Assembly: GCA_028284495.1 (NCBI GenBank) | Contig: JANQRP010000004.1 | Location: 88,459 to 152,458, forward strand | Reading direction: 5' to 3' | DNA length: 64,000 nucleotides | DNA from: Longimicrobiales bacterium | GTDB lineage: Bacteria > Gemmatimonadota > Gemmatimonadetes > Longimicrobiales > Gaopeijiaceae | Part shown: in pieces, positions 26,033 through 33,454 of the stretch | Layout of the letters: every line of letters starts with the position of its first letter | How positions within the stretch are numbered: position 1 is the stretch's first letter | Program-made: the position numbers and the translations under genes | The notes under the pieces: generated by a model | Database searches by the model: none | What the model was told of the DNA's origin: nothing | What the model saw: only the letters and a program-made list of their open reading frames with translations

Positions 26033-27823
26033 ATGGTCATCGATCGACGCACCTTCCTCCACCATTCGGCCGTGCTCGGCGTCGCCGGCGCGGCCGAGCT
26101 GTCGGGTCCGTGGGTTCACGTGCGCGGTCGGCAGGCCCACGACCTCGTGCTCCGGAACGCGACCGTGTTCGACGGAACCGGGGGAGCCGGCATCGAGGCG
26201 GACGTCGGCATCGACGGGGATCGGATCACCTGGGTCGGGACCCTCCGGGAACGCGGGGCCGTCGAACTCGATCTGCGCGGACTCGCGCTCGCGCCCGGCT
26301 TCATCGACATCCATTCGCACGCCGACCAGAACGTGCTCATCGAGCCGCGAGCGGAGAGCCGGATTCGTCAGGGCGTGACGACCGAAGTGGTCGGCCAGGA
26401 CGGTTCGTCCATCCTGTACTCGGAGGAGGCGAGGCACTTCCTCGACACGCAGTGGATGGATCGCTACGGCCTCCCCTTCGACTTCACCGACGTGGGGAGC
26501 TTTCTCGATCGCGTGGACCGCACGCGACCGGCCGTGAACATCGCGTCGATGGCCGGTCACGGGACGATCCGCGGGGCGGTGGTCGGGGGCGCCGACCGAC
26601 CGGCGTCGCCCGAGGAGCTCGACCGGATGCGAGCGATGCTCGTGGAGGCGCTCCAGCAGGGTGCGGTGGGCCTCTCGGCGGGGCTGGAGTACACCCCCGG
26701 GGCCTTCGGGACGACGGACGAACTGATCGCGCTGGCCGGGGAACTGCGCGATCCGAGGGTCCCGAGCGACGAGGTCGCTGCGACGGGCGGTGTCCGCACT
26801 CCCTCGCCCCCCTCGCCGTTCCTGTTCGCGGCTCACATGCGGAACGAGGACGACCGTCTGCTCGCCGCCATCGAGGAGGTCCTCAACGTCGGCCGTGGCG
26901 CGGGCGTGTCCGTGCACATCTCCCACCTGAAGGCGCAGGGCCAGCGGAACTGGTGGAAGGCGGAGATCGCCCTCCAGATGATCGACGCCGCGGCCGCCGA
27001 CGGGGTGGACGTGACGTTCGACCGCTACCCGTACGTGGCGTACGCGACGGGCCTCACGTCGCTCTTCCCGCCGTGGTCCCGGGAGGGCGGAAGCCGTCGA
27101 CTGTTCGAACGACTGGAAGCGCCGGACGATGGTCCGCGGGTCGTTCGGGCGGTGCGCGACAAGATCGCGCTGCTCGGCGACTGGAACGCCGTCCAGATCA
27201 CCTCGTCGGGGGCCACACCGTGGGCGCGGGGCCGGAGGCTCGGCGATCTGGCCGAAGAGCGCGGGGTGGACCCGATGGACCTAACCGTCCAGCTGCTCCG
27301 GGAGAACGGCGGGAGCGTGGGGATGGTCGGTTTCGGCATGTCCGAGGAGAACACCGCGCGCTTCCTCGCGCACGACCGGGCGATGGTGGCGTCCGACGGC
27401 GGGGCGTACGCTCCGTACGGTCCCCTGTCGGGAAGCTCGCCGCACCCCCGAGGGTACGGGACATTCCCGCGGGTGCTCGGCCACTACGTCCGCGAGCGCG
27501 GCGATCTCGGACTCGCCGACGCCGTCGCGAAGATGACGCTGCGCCCCGCCCGCCGGCTCGGGCTGGCACGCGACCTCTCCGGGGGCGACGTCGCGAGCGT
27601 CCAGCCCCGCGGCCGCCTGGCACCGAGGTACATGGCGGACCTCGTAGCCTTCGACCCCGGGACGGTCGCCGACACCGCGACGTTCGACGATCCGCACGGC
27701 TACCCGAGGGGTATTCCCCACGTGGTGGTGAACGGCGTCCTCACCATCAGGGACGGCGAGCATACCGGCGACCTCGGTGGGCGAGCGGTTCGCGGACCGG
27801 GCCGATCCGGCCTTCTGCGCTGA
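26033..27823 (+). CDS. N-acyl-D-amino-acid deacylase-like amidohydrolase (Tat-exported)
   Basis: A 596-residue exported amidohydrolase. The N-terminus DRRTFLHHSAVLGVAGAA is a twin-arginine signal. LRNATVFDGTG opens the composite beta domain, PGFIDIHSHADQN supplies the first metal histidines, and HISHLKAQGQRNWWK and MVASDGGAY are the later ligands, all as in D-aminoacylases. The position of the metal-bridging cysteine (usually V-x-G-x-C-G) is D123 in VVGQDGSS, a variant that suggests a different substrate range or metal site. It is followed closely by the luxE-like gene. The likely role is hydrolysis of N-acylated amino acids or peptides in the periplasm. Confidence 0.82.
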   Translation: MVIDRRTFLHHSAVLGVAGAAELSGPWVHVRGRQAHDLVLRNATVFDGTGGAGIEADVGIDGDRITWVGTLRERGAVELDLRGLALAPGFIDIHSHADQNVLIEPRAESRIRQGVTTEVVGQDGSSILYSEEARHFLDTQWMDRYGLPFDFTDVGSFLDRVDRTRPAVNIASMAGHGTIRGAVVGGADRPASPEELDRMRAMLVEALQQGAVGLSAGLEYTPGAFGTTDELIALAGELRDPRVPSDEVAATGGVRTPSPPSPFLFAAHMRNEDDRLLAAIEEVLNVGRGAGVSVHISHLKAQGQRNWWKAEIALQMIDAAAADGVDVTFDRYPYVAYATGLTSLFPPWSREGGSRRLFERLEAPDDGPRVVRAVRDKIALLGDWNAVQITSSGATPWARGRRLGDLAEERGVDPMDLTVQLLRENGGSVGMVGFGMSEENTARFLAHDRAMVASDGGAYAPYGPLSGSSPHPRGYGTFPRVLGHYVRERGDLGLADAVAKMTLRPARRLGLARDLSGGDVASVQPRGRLAPRYMADLVAFDPGTVADTATFDDPHGYPRGIPHVVVNGVLTIRDGEHTGDLGGRAVRGPGRSGLLR

Positions 27824-27832
27824 GGGCGGCGC

Positions 27833-29002
27833 GTGACACGTGCCGGCGCGCTGCCCCCGGACGTTCTCGAGGAGCTCACGACGCTCGCGGACGGGCCCCT
27901 GGACCGCCCGCTCCCCGACGATGTGTTCGACGACCTCGCGCGGCGGGTGTTCGCGCACCAGTGGGAGACGAACGGCGTCTACCGGGGGTTCTGCGAGGGT
28001 CGGGGCGTCTCGCCGCGCGCGTGGCCCGGGTGGGAGTGCGTGCCGGCGGTGCCGGCCCGGGGGTTCAGAGAGCTGGATCTGGTGAGCGGCGATCCCGACG
28101 ACGTGGAGCGGACGTTCAAGACGTCGGGCACGACGACGCGGGCGCGCGGACGGCATCACGTGCTCTCGCTGGATCTGTACCGACGTCTGGCCGTCCCCTG
28201 GTTCCGGGCGAACCTCCTCCCGGACCTGGGCACGGTGGACCCCATCCGCATCGTCTCGCTGGTCCCCGATCCGCAGAGCGTCCCGGACTCGTCGCTCTCT
28301 GCCATGGTCGGCTTCGTGCTGGACGCCCACGGTGACGACGGAAGCGCGTACGTCGCGCACCGCGACACCGGAGTGGACACGGACGCGCTGATCCACGCGC
28401 TCGAGCAGGCAGTGCGGGACGGCGGGCCGGTCCTCCTTCTCGGTACGGCATTCGCCTTCGTCCACATGCTCGACGCGCTGACCACGCGGGGGGTGGCCGT
28501 GCGCCTGCCCCGAGGCTCACGCGCCATGGAGACGGGCGGGTTCAAGGGGCAGTCGCGCGAGGTGCCGCGTGACGAACTCTACGCCGAGATCACGGAGCGG
28601 ACGGGCCTTCCCGAGGAACGGATCGTGAACGAGTACGGGATGACGGAGCTCCTCTCGCAATTCTACGAGCCCGTGCTGCGAGACGCCGTGCCGCAGAAGG
28701 CCGTGCCGGGGGACCCGGTACCGCGTCACACCGCCGCGGGCGAGCCCGCGATCCTGCGTCGCCATCGCCCCCCGCCGTGGATGAGGACGCGGATCCTTTC
28801 GCCCGACACGCTCGAGCCGGTCGATCCGGGATCACCGGGGCTGCTTCAGCACTTCGACCTGGCCAACGTCGGGTCGGTCTCCGCCGTGCTGACCGAGGAC
28901 ATGGGCCGCGCCGAGGCCGACGGGTTCGTGGTCCTCGGGCGCACCCCGGGCGCCGAGCCGCGAGGATGCTCGCTGGCGATGGAGGAGCTGCTCGCACCAT
29001 GA
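27833..29002 (+). CDS. luxE: LuxE-family acyl-protein synthetase
   Basis: A 389-residue acyl-activating enzyme of the LuxE/PaaK type. It has the phosphate-binding KTSGTTTRARGRH motif, an NEYGMTELLSQFYE adenylation motif and a C-terminal Cys (C379 in RGCSLAMEELL) corresponding to the LuxE acyl-accepting cysteine near the end of the chain. In bioluminescent bacteria LuxE activates a fatty acid and passes the acyl group to LuxC for reduction. The next gene is LuxC-like and overlaps it by 4 nt, so the two form an acyl-activation/reduction unit. There is no luxA, luxB or luxD nearby, so light emission is not implied. Confidence 0.85.
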   Translation: MTRAGALPPDVLEELTTLADGPLDRPLPDDVFDDLARRVFAHQWETNGVYRGFCEGRGVSPRAWPGWECVPAVPARGFRELDLVSGDPDDVERTFKTSGTTTRARGRHHVLSLDLYRRLAVPWFRANLLPDLGTVDPIRIVSLVPDPQSVPDSSLSAMVGFVLDAHGDDGSAYVAHRDTGVDTDALIHALEQAVRDGGPVLLLGTAFAFVHMLDALTTRGVAVRLPRGSRAMETGGFKGQSREVPRDELYAEITERTGLPEERIVNEYGMTELLSQFYEPVLRDAVPQKAVPGDPVPRHTAAGEPAILRRHRPPPWMRTRILSPDTLEPVDPGSPGLLQHFDLANVGSVSAVLTEDMGRAEADGFVVLGRTPGAEPRGCSLAMEELLAP

Positions 29003-30444
29003 GCGCCGGCGACGTGCCCCTCGATGCGTCCCGTGACGCGCCCCCCGACGCGCTCAGATCCTGGTCGCTTCCCGACGGCGTGACTGCGTCGGGCGAGACC
29101 GAGCACCCGCAGCCGGTCGGGCCGACGCTCCTGTCGCCGACGCTGGACGTCGGTGAGACGGCGGCGCTGCTCGCCGGACTCCGCGCCGGCGCCGGCCGGT
29201 TCCGGCAGCGCGCGGTGGCCGACCGGATCGCCGTGCTGGGCGAAGTCGGGGCGCGGTTCCTGGAGGCCGGGCATCCCGCCCGGGAGCAGGCGCTGCACCT
29301 CCTACCCGGGAACGCCGGGCTGTCAGCGGCGGCCGCGGCCGCGGTGCTCGACCGGATGGCGGCGGACTGGACGGCGGAACGCCTCGCCGGCGTGGTTCGC
29401 GCCGAGTTTCCTCGGGGCGAACTCGAGCCGCGGTTCGGGGACGCCCGGCCGGACCCCGGTGGACGGCCGGTCTCCAGATCGGCGTTCCCACCCGGCCTCA
29501 CCCTGACGATCTGCTCCGGGACCGTGCCCGGGGTGTCGACGACGGCGCTCGTGAGGTCGCTCCTGGTCGGCGCGGGCACCCTCGTGAAGCCGGGTGCTGG
29601 CGACGTCGTTCTGCCGCTGCTCTTCGCGGACGCACTTCGCGAGGTGGACGCCGACGCGGCGGCCGCGCTTGCGGTGGTCTACTGGCGGGGAGGCGACGCG
29701 GCCCTCGAGGACGCCGCGCTGGCGGCCGCGGATCGGGTCGTCGTGTACGGGGGCGACGAGACGGTCCGGTCGGTGCGTCGTCGCACGCCGCCGGCCACGA
29801 CGCTCGTCGAGTACCGCCACCGCGTCGGCATCGTGGTGGTCGGTGTGGAGGGCCGGACCGAGGGCGAGCTGGACCGTCTGGTCGAGGACGTGGCGGACGC
29901 GGTCGTGCCGTACGAGCAGCGGGGCTGCGTCTCCCCGGTTTCGGTGCACGCGGTCGGCAGGCCCGAGGAAGCACGGCGATTCGCGGAACGCTTGGCGGCG
30001 GGCCTGGAGCGCCGCCAGGTGGTCATGCCGGGCGTCCGGACACCCACGGAGGCTTCGGTGGCGCAGCAGATCGCGGGCTCGCTTGAACTCAGGCGCGCCG
30101 CGGGAGAGCCGGTGGGACTGTGGATGGGACGCGGCTGGACGGTGGCCCTCGACGCGTCGGCGGAGCCCGTGGCGGGAGGCCGCGTGGTGATGGTGTCGGC
30201 GGCCGACTCGATCGACTCGATCGAGTCGGAGCTGGCACGATGGCGCGGCAGACTTCAGGCGGTGGGAACGGCGGGACTCGAGCCGGAAGCGGAGCGTCTC
30301 GTGGCGCGAGCCGCCGGGTCGGCGGGGGCTTCGAGAGTGGGCCCCGCGCGGTCGATGGCGTGGCCACCGCCGTGGTGGACCCACGAGGGGCGCGGTCCTC
30401 TCGGAGCGCTCGTCGACCTGGTGGAGTGGGAGCGGCCCGACTGA
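28999..30444 (+). CDS. luxC: LuxC-family acyl reductase (long-chain acyl aldehyde-forming)
   Basis: A 481-residue reductase of the LuxC/ALDH superfamily. The N-terminal ~120 residues are the helical LuxC region (LPGNAGLSAAAAAAVLDRMA). The nucleotide-binding part is LTICSGTVPGVSTTALVRSLLVGAGTLVKPG (read across 167-198), and the catalytic cysteine is C310 in YEQRGCVSPVSV. It would reduce an enzyme-bound acyl group to a fatty aldehyde with NADPH. The start ATG 28999 overlaps the luxE-like stop (ATGA). The aldehyde may feed wax, alkane or signalling-lipid metabolism; no downstream enzyme is encoded here to decide. The C-terminus carries a proline- and tryptophan-rich tail. Confidence 0.83.
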   Translation: MSAGDVPLDASRDAPPDALRSWSLPDGVTASGETEHPQPVGPTLLSPTLDVGETAALLAGLRAGAGRFRQRAVADRIAVLGEVGARFLEAGHPAREQALHLLPGNAGLSAAAAAAVLDRMAADWTAERLAGVVRAEFPRGELEPRFGDARPDPGGRPVSRSAFPPGLTLTICSGTVPGVSTTALVRSLLVGAGTLVKPGAGDVVLPLLFADALREVDADAAAALAVVYWRGGDAALEDAALAAADRVVVYGGDETVRSVRRRTPPATTLVEYRHRVGIVVVGVEGRTEGELDRLVEDVADAVVPYEQRGCVSPVSVHAVGRPEEARRFAERLAAGLERRQVVMPGVRTPTEASVAQQIAGSLELRRAAGEPVGLWMGRGWTVALDASAEPVAGGRVVMVSAADSIDSIESELARWRGRLQAVGTAGLEPEAERLVARAAGSAGASRVGPARSMAWPPPWWTHEGRGPLGALVDLVEWERPD

Positions 30445-30462
30445 CGGCGGGCCGCTCCCCGG

Positions 30463-30654
30463 TCACTCCTCTTCGGCGGGCTCCTCGGGCCAGATCACCA
30501 TCTGGCGGACGCCGTTCGGATTCTCCTCCACCCGTACGCGAAGCGTGTCGCCCTCGTCGATGCCGATGTCGTCCCGCATGTCCTGCGGAATCGTGATACG
30601 TCCACCGACACCCACGGTGACATCGTCGTAGTAGAGGGTCCTGTAGATCGCCAT
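30463..30654 (-). CDS. AbrB/SpoVT-type DNA-binding protein
   Basis: A 63-residue swapped-hairpin regulator: TVGVGGRITIPQDMRDDIGI and GDTLRVRVEENPNGVRQMVI make up the complete SpoVT-AbrB fold. Such proteins act as small transition-state regulators or antitoxins; no toxin gene is adjacent. ATG 30654 is preferred to in-frame ATG 30696 because a good promoter (TTGAAC/TATAGT) ends at 30699, which would leave the upstream start without a leader. It is divergent from the NatAB-like exporter, which it may control, and convergent with luxC. Confidence 0.78.
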   Translation of the reverse strand: MAIYRTLYYDDVTVGVGGRITIPQDMRDDIGIDEGDTLRVRVEENPNGVRQMVIWPEEPAEEE

Positions 30655-30698
30655 TGAAAGGTCTCGCGGTCGATGGTTCGGGTCCGTTCCAGCCATCA

Positions 30699-30728
30699 AC
30701 TATATCAGAAAGGCGATCCGGCGTTCAA
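30699..30728 (-). promoter_or_regulatory. Sigma-70-type promoter for the AbrB-like gene
   Basis: On the minus strand -35 TTGAAC (30728-30723) and -10 TATAGT (30704-30699) are separated by 18 bp, in a locally AT-rich patch. The expected start near 30692 gives a leader of about 38 nt before ATG 30654. Confidence 0.55.
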
Positions 30729-30817
30729 CGGGGTCGGCGCCGGTGCGGCGCCGGGACGCCATGCGGGTGCCGATCGGCATGTCGCGATGCACCCCGCCTC
30801 ACCCCATCTTCCCGCCC

Positions 30818-31807
30818 ATGACCGATCTGGCAATCCGGCTCCGCGGCGTGACCAAGCGCTTCGGCGGCCACGTCGCAGTCCGCGACCTCGATCTCGACGT
30901 GCCGCGCGGCACCATCTGCGGCATCCTCGGGCCGAACGGCTCGGGAAAGACGACCTCCATCCGCATGGTCCTCGGGATCTACGTGCCCGACTCCGGGTCC
31001 GTCGAGTTGCTTGGCGGGGAGCCCGATCACGCGCACCGTAAGCGGGTCGGCTACCTGCCGGAAGAGCGCGGCATGTACAGGAAGATGAAGGTGATGGACC
31101 ACCTCGCGTTCATCGGCGAGATCCGCGGAGTCCGAGCGGCGGAGGGACGGCGGCGCGCGGGCGAGTGGCTCGAGCGGCTCGGTCTTTCCGAGTGGGGCGA
31201 CCGGAAGGTGGAGGACCTCTCGAAGGGGATGCAGCAGAAGGTCCAGTTCGCGGCCACGGTCCTGCACGAGCCCGACCTCCTCATCCTGGACGAGCCCTTC
31301 AGTGGACTCGATCCGATCAACCAGGACGTGCTCGAGACCATCGTGCGCGAGATGAACGCGGCCGGCGTGACCATCCTCTTCTCGACGCACCTGATGGGCC
31401 AGGCCGAGCGCCTGTGTCGGCGGGTGTGCCTGATCTCGCGGTCGAGGAAAGTGCTGGACGGCAACCTGCGGGAGATTCGGAAGGCCGAGGACCGCGGAGA
31501 CGTCGTCGTCGAGTTCGAGGGCGACGCCGGGTGGCTCGATGGACCCGGGATCGAGACCGCCTCCCCCGTCGACGACGGGTGGCACCTCACGCTGCACGCA
31601 AACACCCCACCCCGGACCGTGGTCGAACGCGCGCTGGCGGCGGGGGTCGAGCTCCGTCGGTTCGAGCGAGTCGCGCCACGTCTGCACGAGATCTTCGTGC
31701 GCCACGCGGGGGCCGACGCGGCGGGGGACGCGGGCCGACCCGCGGAGGCGCGGCTCCCCGCGGAGGCGTCAACCAAGGACTCGCAGGGCGAGGCGGCGCT
31801 CCGATGA
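30818..31807 (+). CDS. ABC transporter ATP-binding protein (NatA-like)
   Basis: A 329-residue ABC ATPase. Walker A is GPNGSGKTT (38-46); VGYLPEERGMYRKM is the Q-loop region typical of NatA/ABC-2 exporters; LSKGMQQKVQ is the signature, LLILDEPFSGLD the Walker B, and FSTHLM the H-loop. The last ~100 residues are a family-specific tail with a low-complexity Ala/Glu end. It overlaps the permease gene by 4 nt (ATGA), so together they form an exporter, possibly for Na+, a drug or a lipid. ATG 30818 is the first start with homology; earlier in-frame ATGs would add unrelated residues. Confidence 0.88.
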   Translation: MTDLAIRLRGVTKRFGGHVAVRDLDLDVPRGTICGILGPNGSGKTTSIRMVLGIYVPDSGSVELLGGEPDHAHRKRVGYLPEERGMYRKMKVMDHLAFIGEIRGVRAAEGRRRAGEWLERLGLSEWGDRKVEDLSKGMQQKVQFAATVLHEPDLLILDEPFSGLDPINQDVLETIVREMNAAGVTILFSTHLMGQAERLCRRVCLISRSRKVLDGNLREIRKAEDRGDVVVEFEGDAGWLDGPGIETASPVDDGWHLTLHANTPPRTVVERALAAGVELRRFERVAPRLHEIFVRHAGADAAGDAGRPAEARLPAEASTKDSQGEAALR

Positions 31808-33039
31808 ACTCCGCCATCCTCGCCATCATCAAGCGCGAGTACCTGCAGCGAGTGCGCAGCCGCTGGTTCGTGGCCGCCACCCTGGCGGGCCCGGTCCTCT
31901 TCGTCGGCATCGCCGTCCTCCCCATTCTCACCACCGGCTCCTCCGAGCCGGGCGAGATCATGGTGCTGGACGGGACGGGGGAGCTGCTGTCAGTGGTCGG
32001 GCCGGCGCTGGAGGGAGCCGGGTACTCCGTGACGACGGGGGACGGCGAGCCATCGCTCGAGGACTGGATTCAGCGCATCCACGACGGTGAGGTCTTCGGC
32101 GTTCTCCAGCTCGACTCGGCGACCCTGGCCAACGGTGATGCGCGCCTGACCGTCGCGAGCTCCCTCTCTCCGATCCGCACGCTCGCGCTTCGCCAGATCG
32201 TGGCGCAGGGCACCCTCGCGAGCCGGCTCGCCGCCGAGGCGCCCGAGACCCTGGCCCTGCTGGGTGGGGGCACCCTGGAGGTGGACGTGCTGGACGAGGA
32301 GATGGAGGTCGACGGCGCGGACTTCCTGATGGCGTACCTGGGCGCGTTCCTGCTCTACATCACGCTCCTGTTCTACGCGGTCGCGGTGATGCGTTCGGTG
32401 CTCGAGGAGAAGACGAGCCGGATCGTCGAGATCATCCTCTCGTCGGTGCGCCCCATCGAACTGATGCTCGGGAAGATCGTGGGGGTCGGGGCGGTGGGAC
32501 TCACGCAGCTCGGCGTCTGGGCGGCCTCCGTCGTCATCCTCGCCGACATCGGGCTCCCGAGGCTCGTCGCGGCGCGACCCGAACTCGCCCCCCTCGCACA
32601 GTTCGAATCGTTCGCTCCCGGCGCAGACAAGCTGCTTCTCTTTCTCGCGTTCTTCTTCGGCGGGTACTTCCTGTACTCGAGTCTATACGCGGCCGTGGGG
32701 GCCATGGCGAACTCGGATCAGGAGGCGCAGCAGGCGCAGGCACCGCTGGTCGTGCTGATGGTGGTGCCCGCGGTGATCCTCCCCGCGGTGCTGGAGAGCC
32801 CCGAGTCCGCGCTGGCGGTGTGGACCTCCGTCGTGCCCTTCTTCGCGCCCGTGCTGATGTTCGCGAGGGCGGTCACGGGCGCCGCCTCGGGCCTCGAGGT
32901 GGGGGTGGCGCTTATGGGCATCGCCGCGACCACGGTGATCGTGGCCTGGATCGGCGGTCGGATCTACAGGGTCGGGATCCTCATGACGGGCAAGCGCCCC
33001 GGCGTCCGCGAGCTATGGAGGTGGGTGCGCGCCGGCTGA
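31804..33039 (+). CDS. ABC-2 type permease (NatB-like)
   Basis: A 411-residue permease partner of the preceding ATPase. An N-terminal membrane anchor (FVAATLAGPVLFVGIAVLPIL) is followed by an extracytoplasmic domain of about 130 residues, then five or six helices, with VMRSVLEEKTSRIVEIILSSV and LMLGKIVGVGAVGLTQLGVWA as the typical NatB/ABC2_membrane_3 stretch. The GSSEPGEIMVLDGTGEL region marks the start of the external domain. The substrate is not known. Confidence 0.87.
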   Translation: MNSAILAIIKREYLQRVRSRWFVAATLAGPVLFVGIAVLPILTTGSSEPGEIMVLDGTGELLSVVGPALEGAGYSVTTGDGEPSLEDWIQRIHDGEVFGVLQLDSATLANGDARLTVASSLSPIRTLALRQIVAQGTLASRLAAEAPETLALLGGGTLEVDVLDEEMEVDGADFLMAYLGAFLLYITLLFYAVAVMRSVLEEKTSRIVEIILSSVRPIELMLGKIVGVGAVGLTQLGVWAASVVILADIGLPRLVAARPELAPLAQFESFAPGADKLLLFLAFFFGGYFLYSSLYAAVGAMANSDQEAQQAQAPLVVLMVVPAVILPAVLESPESALAVWTSVVPFFAPVLMFARAVTGAASGLEVGVALMGIAATTVIVAWIGGRIYRVGILMTGKRPGVRELWRWVRAG

Positions 33040-33045
33040 CGCGCG

Positions 33046-33441
33046 TCAGCTCTCCTCGTCCTCGTCCGGCAGGCAGGATCGCAGCAGCCCGACGAGCTGG
33101 TGATCCTCGAACGACCGGGCGCGATGAATGACCTCCTGGTACGACGGCTCGATCAGGATCGGTGCGGTGCGCACGGGCCCGCCGGTCGCGGTGTCGTCGG
33201 CCGGCGAGAAGCACAGCCGGCCCTTCACGCTGTCGGTCCGGCGGGGGTCGTCGACGATCTCGATGTAGACGTCCCAGAAGTGCCCGAGATGGCTCACCGT
33301 GGCCAGATGTGGCCCGTCGGAGGGCGGCCCGACCGGCGTCCGGGGCTCCTCCGGTACCGACCGGGAACCGCCCGGATCGGCGCCTGAACCGCCTCCAGCC
33401 CGCGGGGGCTCGGCGCCGTGTGTTGGGGTGTCGTCCATCAT
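33046..33441 (-). CDS. Small soluble protein of unknown function
   Basis: A 131-residue protein with a proline/glycine-rich first 45 residues, then a compact part (HLATVSHLGHFWDVYIEIVDD, RGRLCFSP-like strands, ILIEPSYQEVIHRARSF) ending in an acidic tail. No family is recognised and no signal peptide is visible. It lies 13 bp after the transglutaminase gene as the last gene of the moxR-type unit, which argues that it is real and co-expressed. Confidence 0.55.
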   Translation of the reverse strand: MMDDTPTHGAEPPRAGGGSGADPGGSRSVPEEPRTPVGPPSDGPHLATVSHLGHFWDVYIEIVDDPRRTDSVKGRLCFSPADDTATGGPVRTAPILIEPSYQEVIHRARSFEDHQLVGLLRSCLPDEDEES

Positions 33442-33454
33442 GCCAGCAAGTGTA

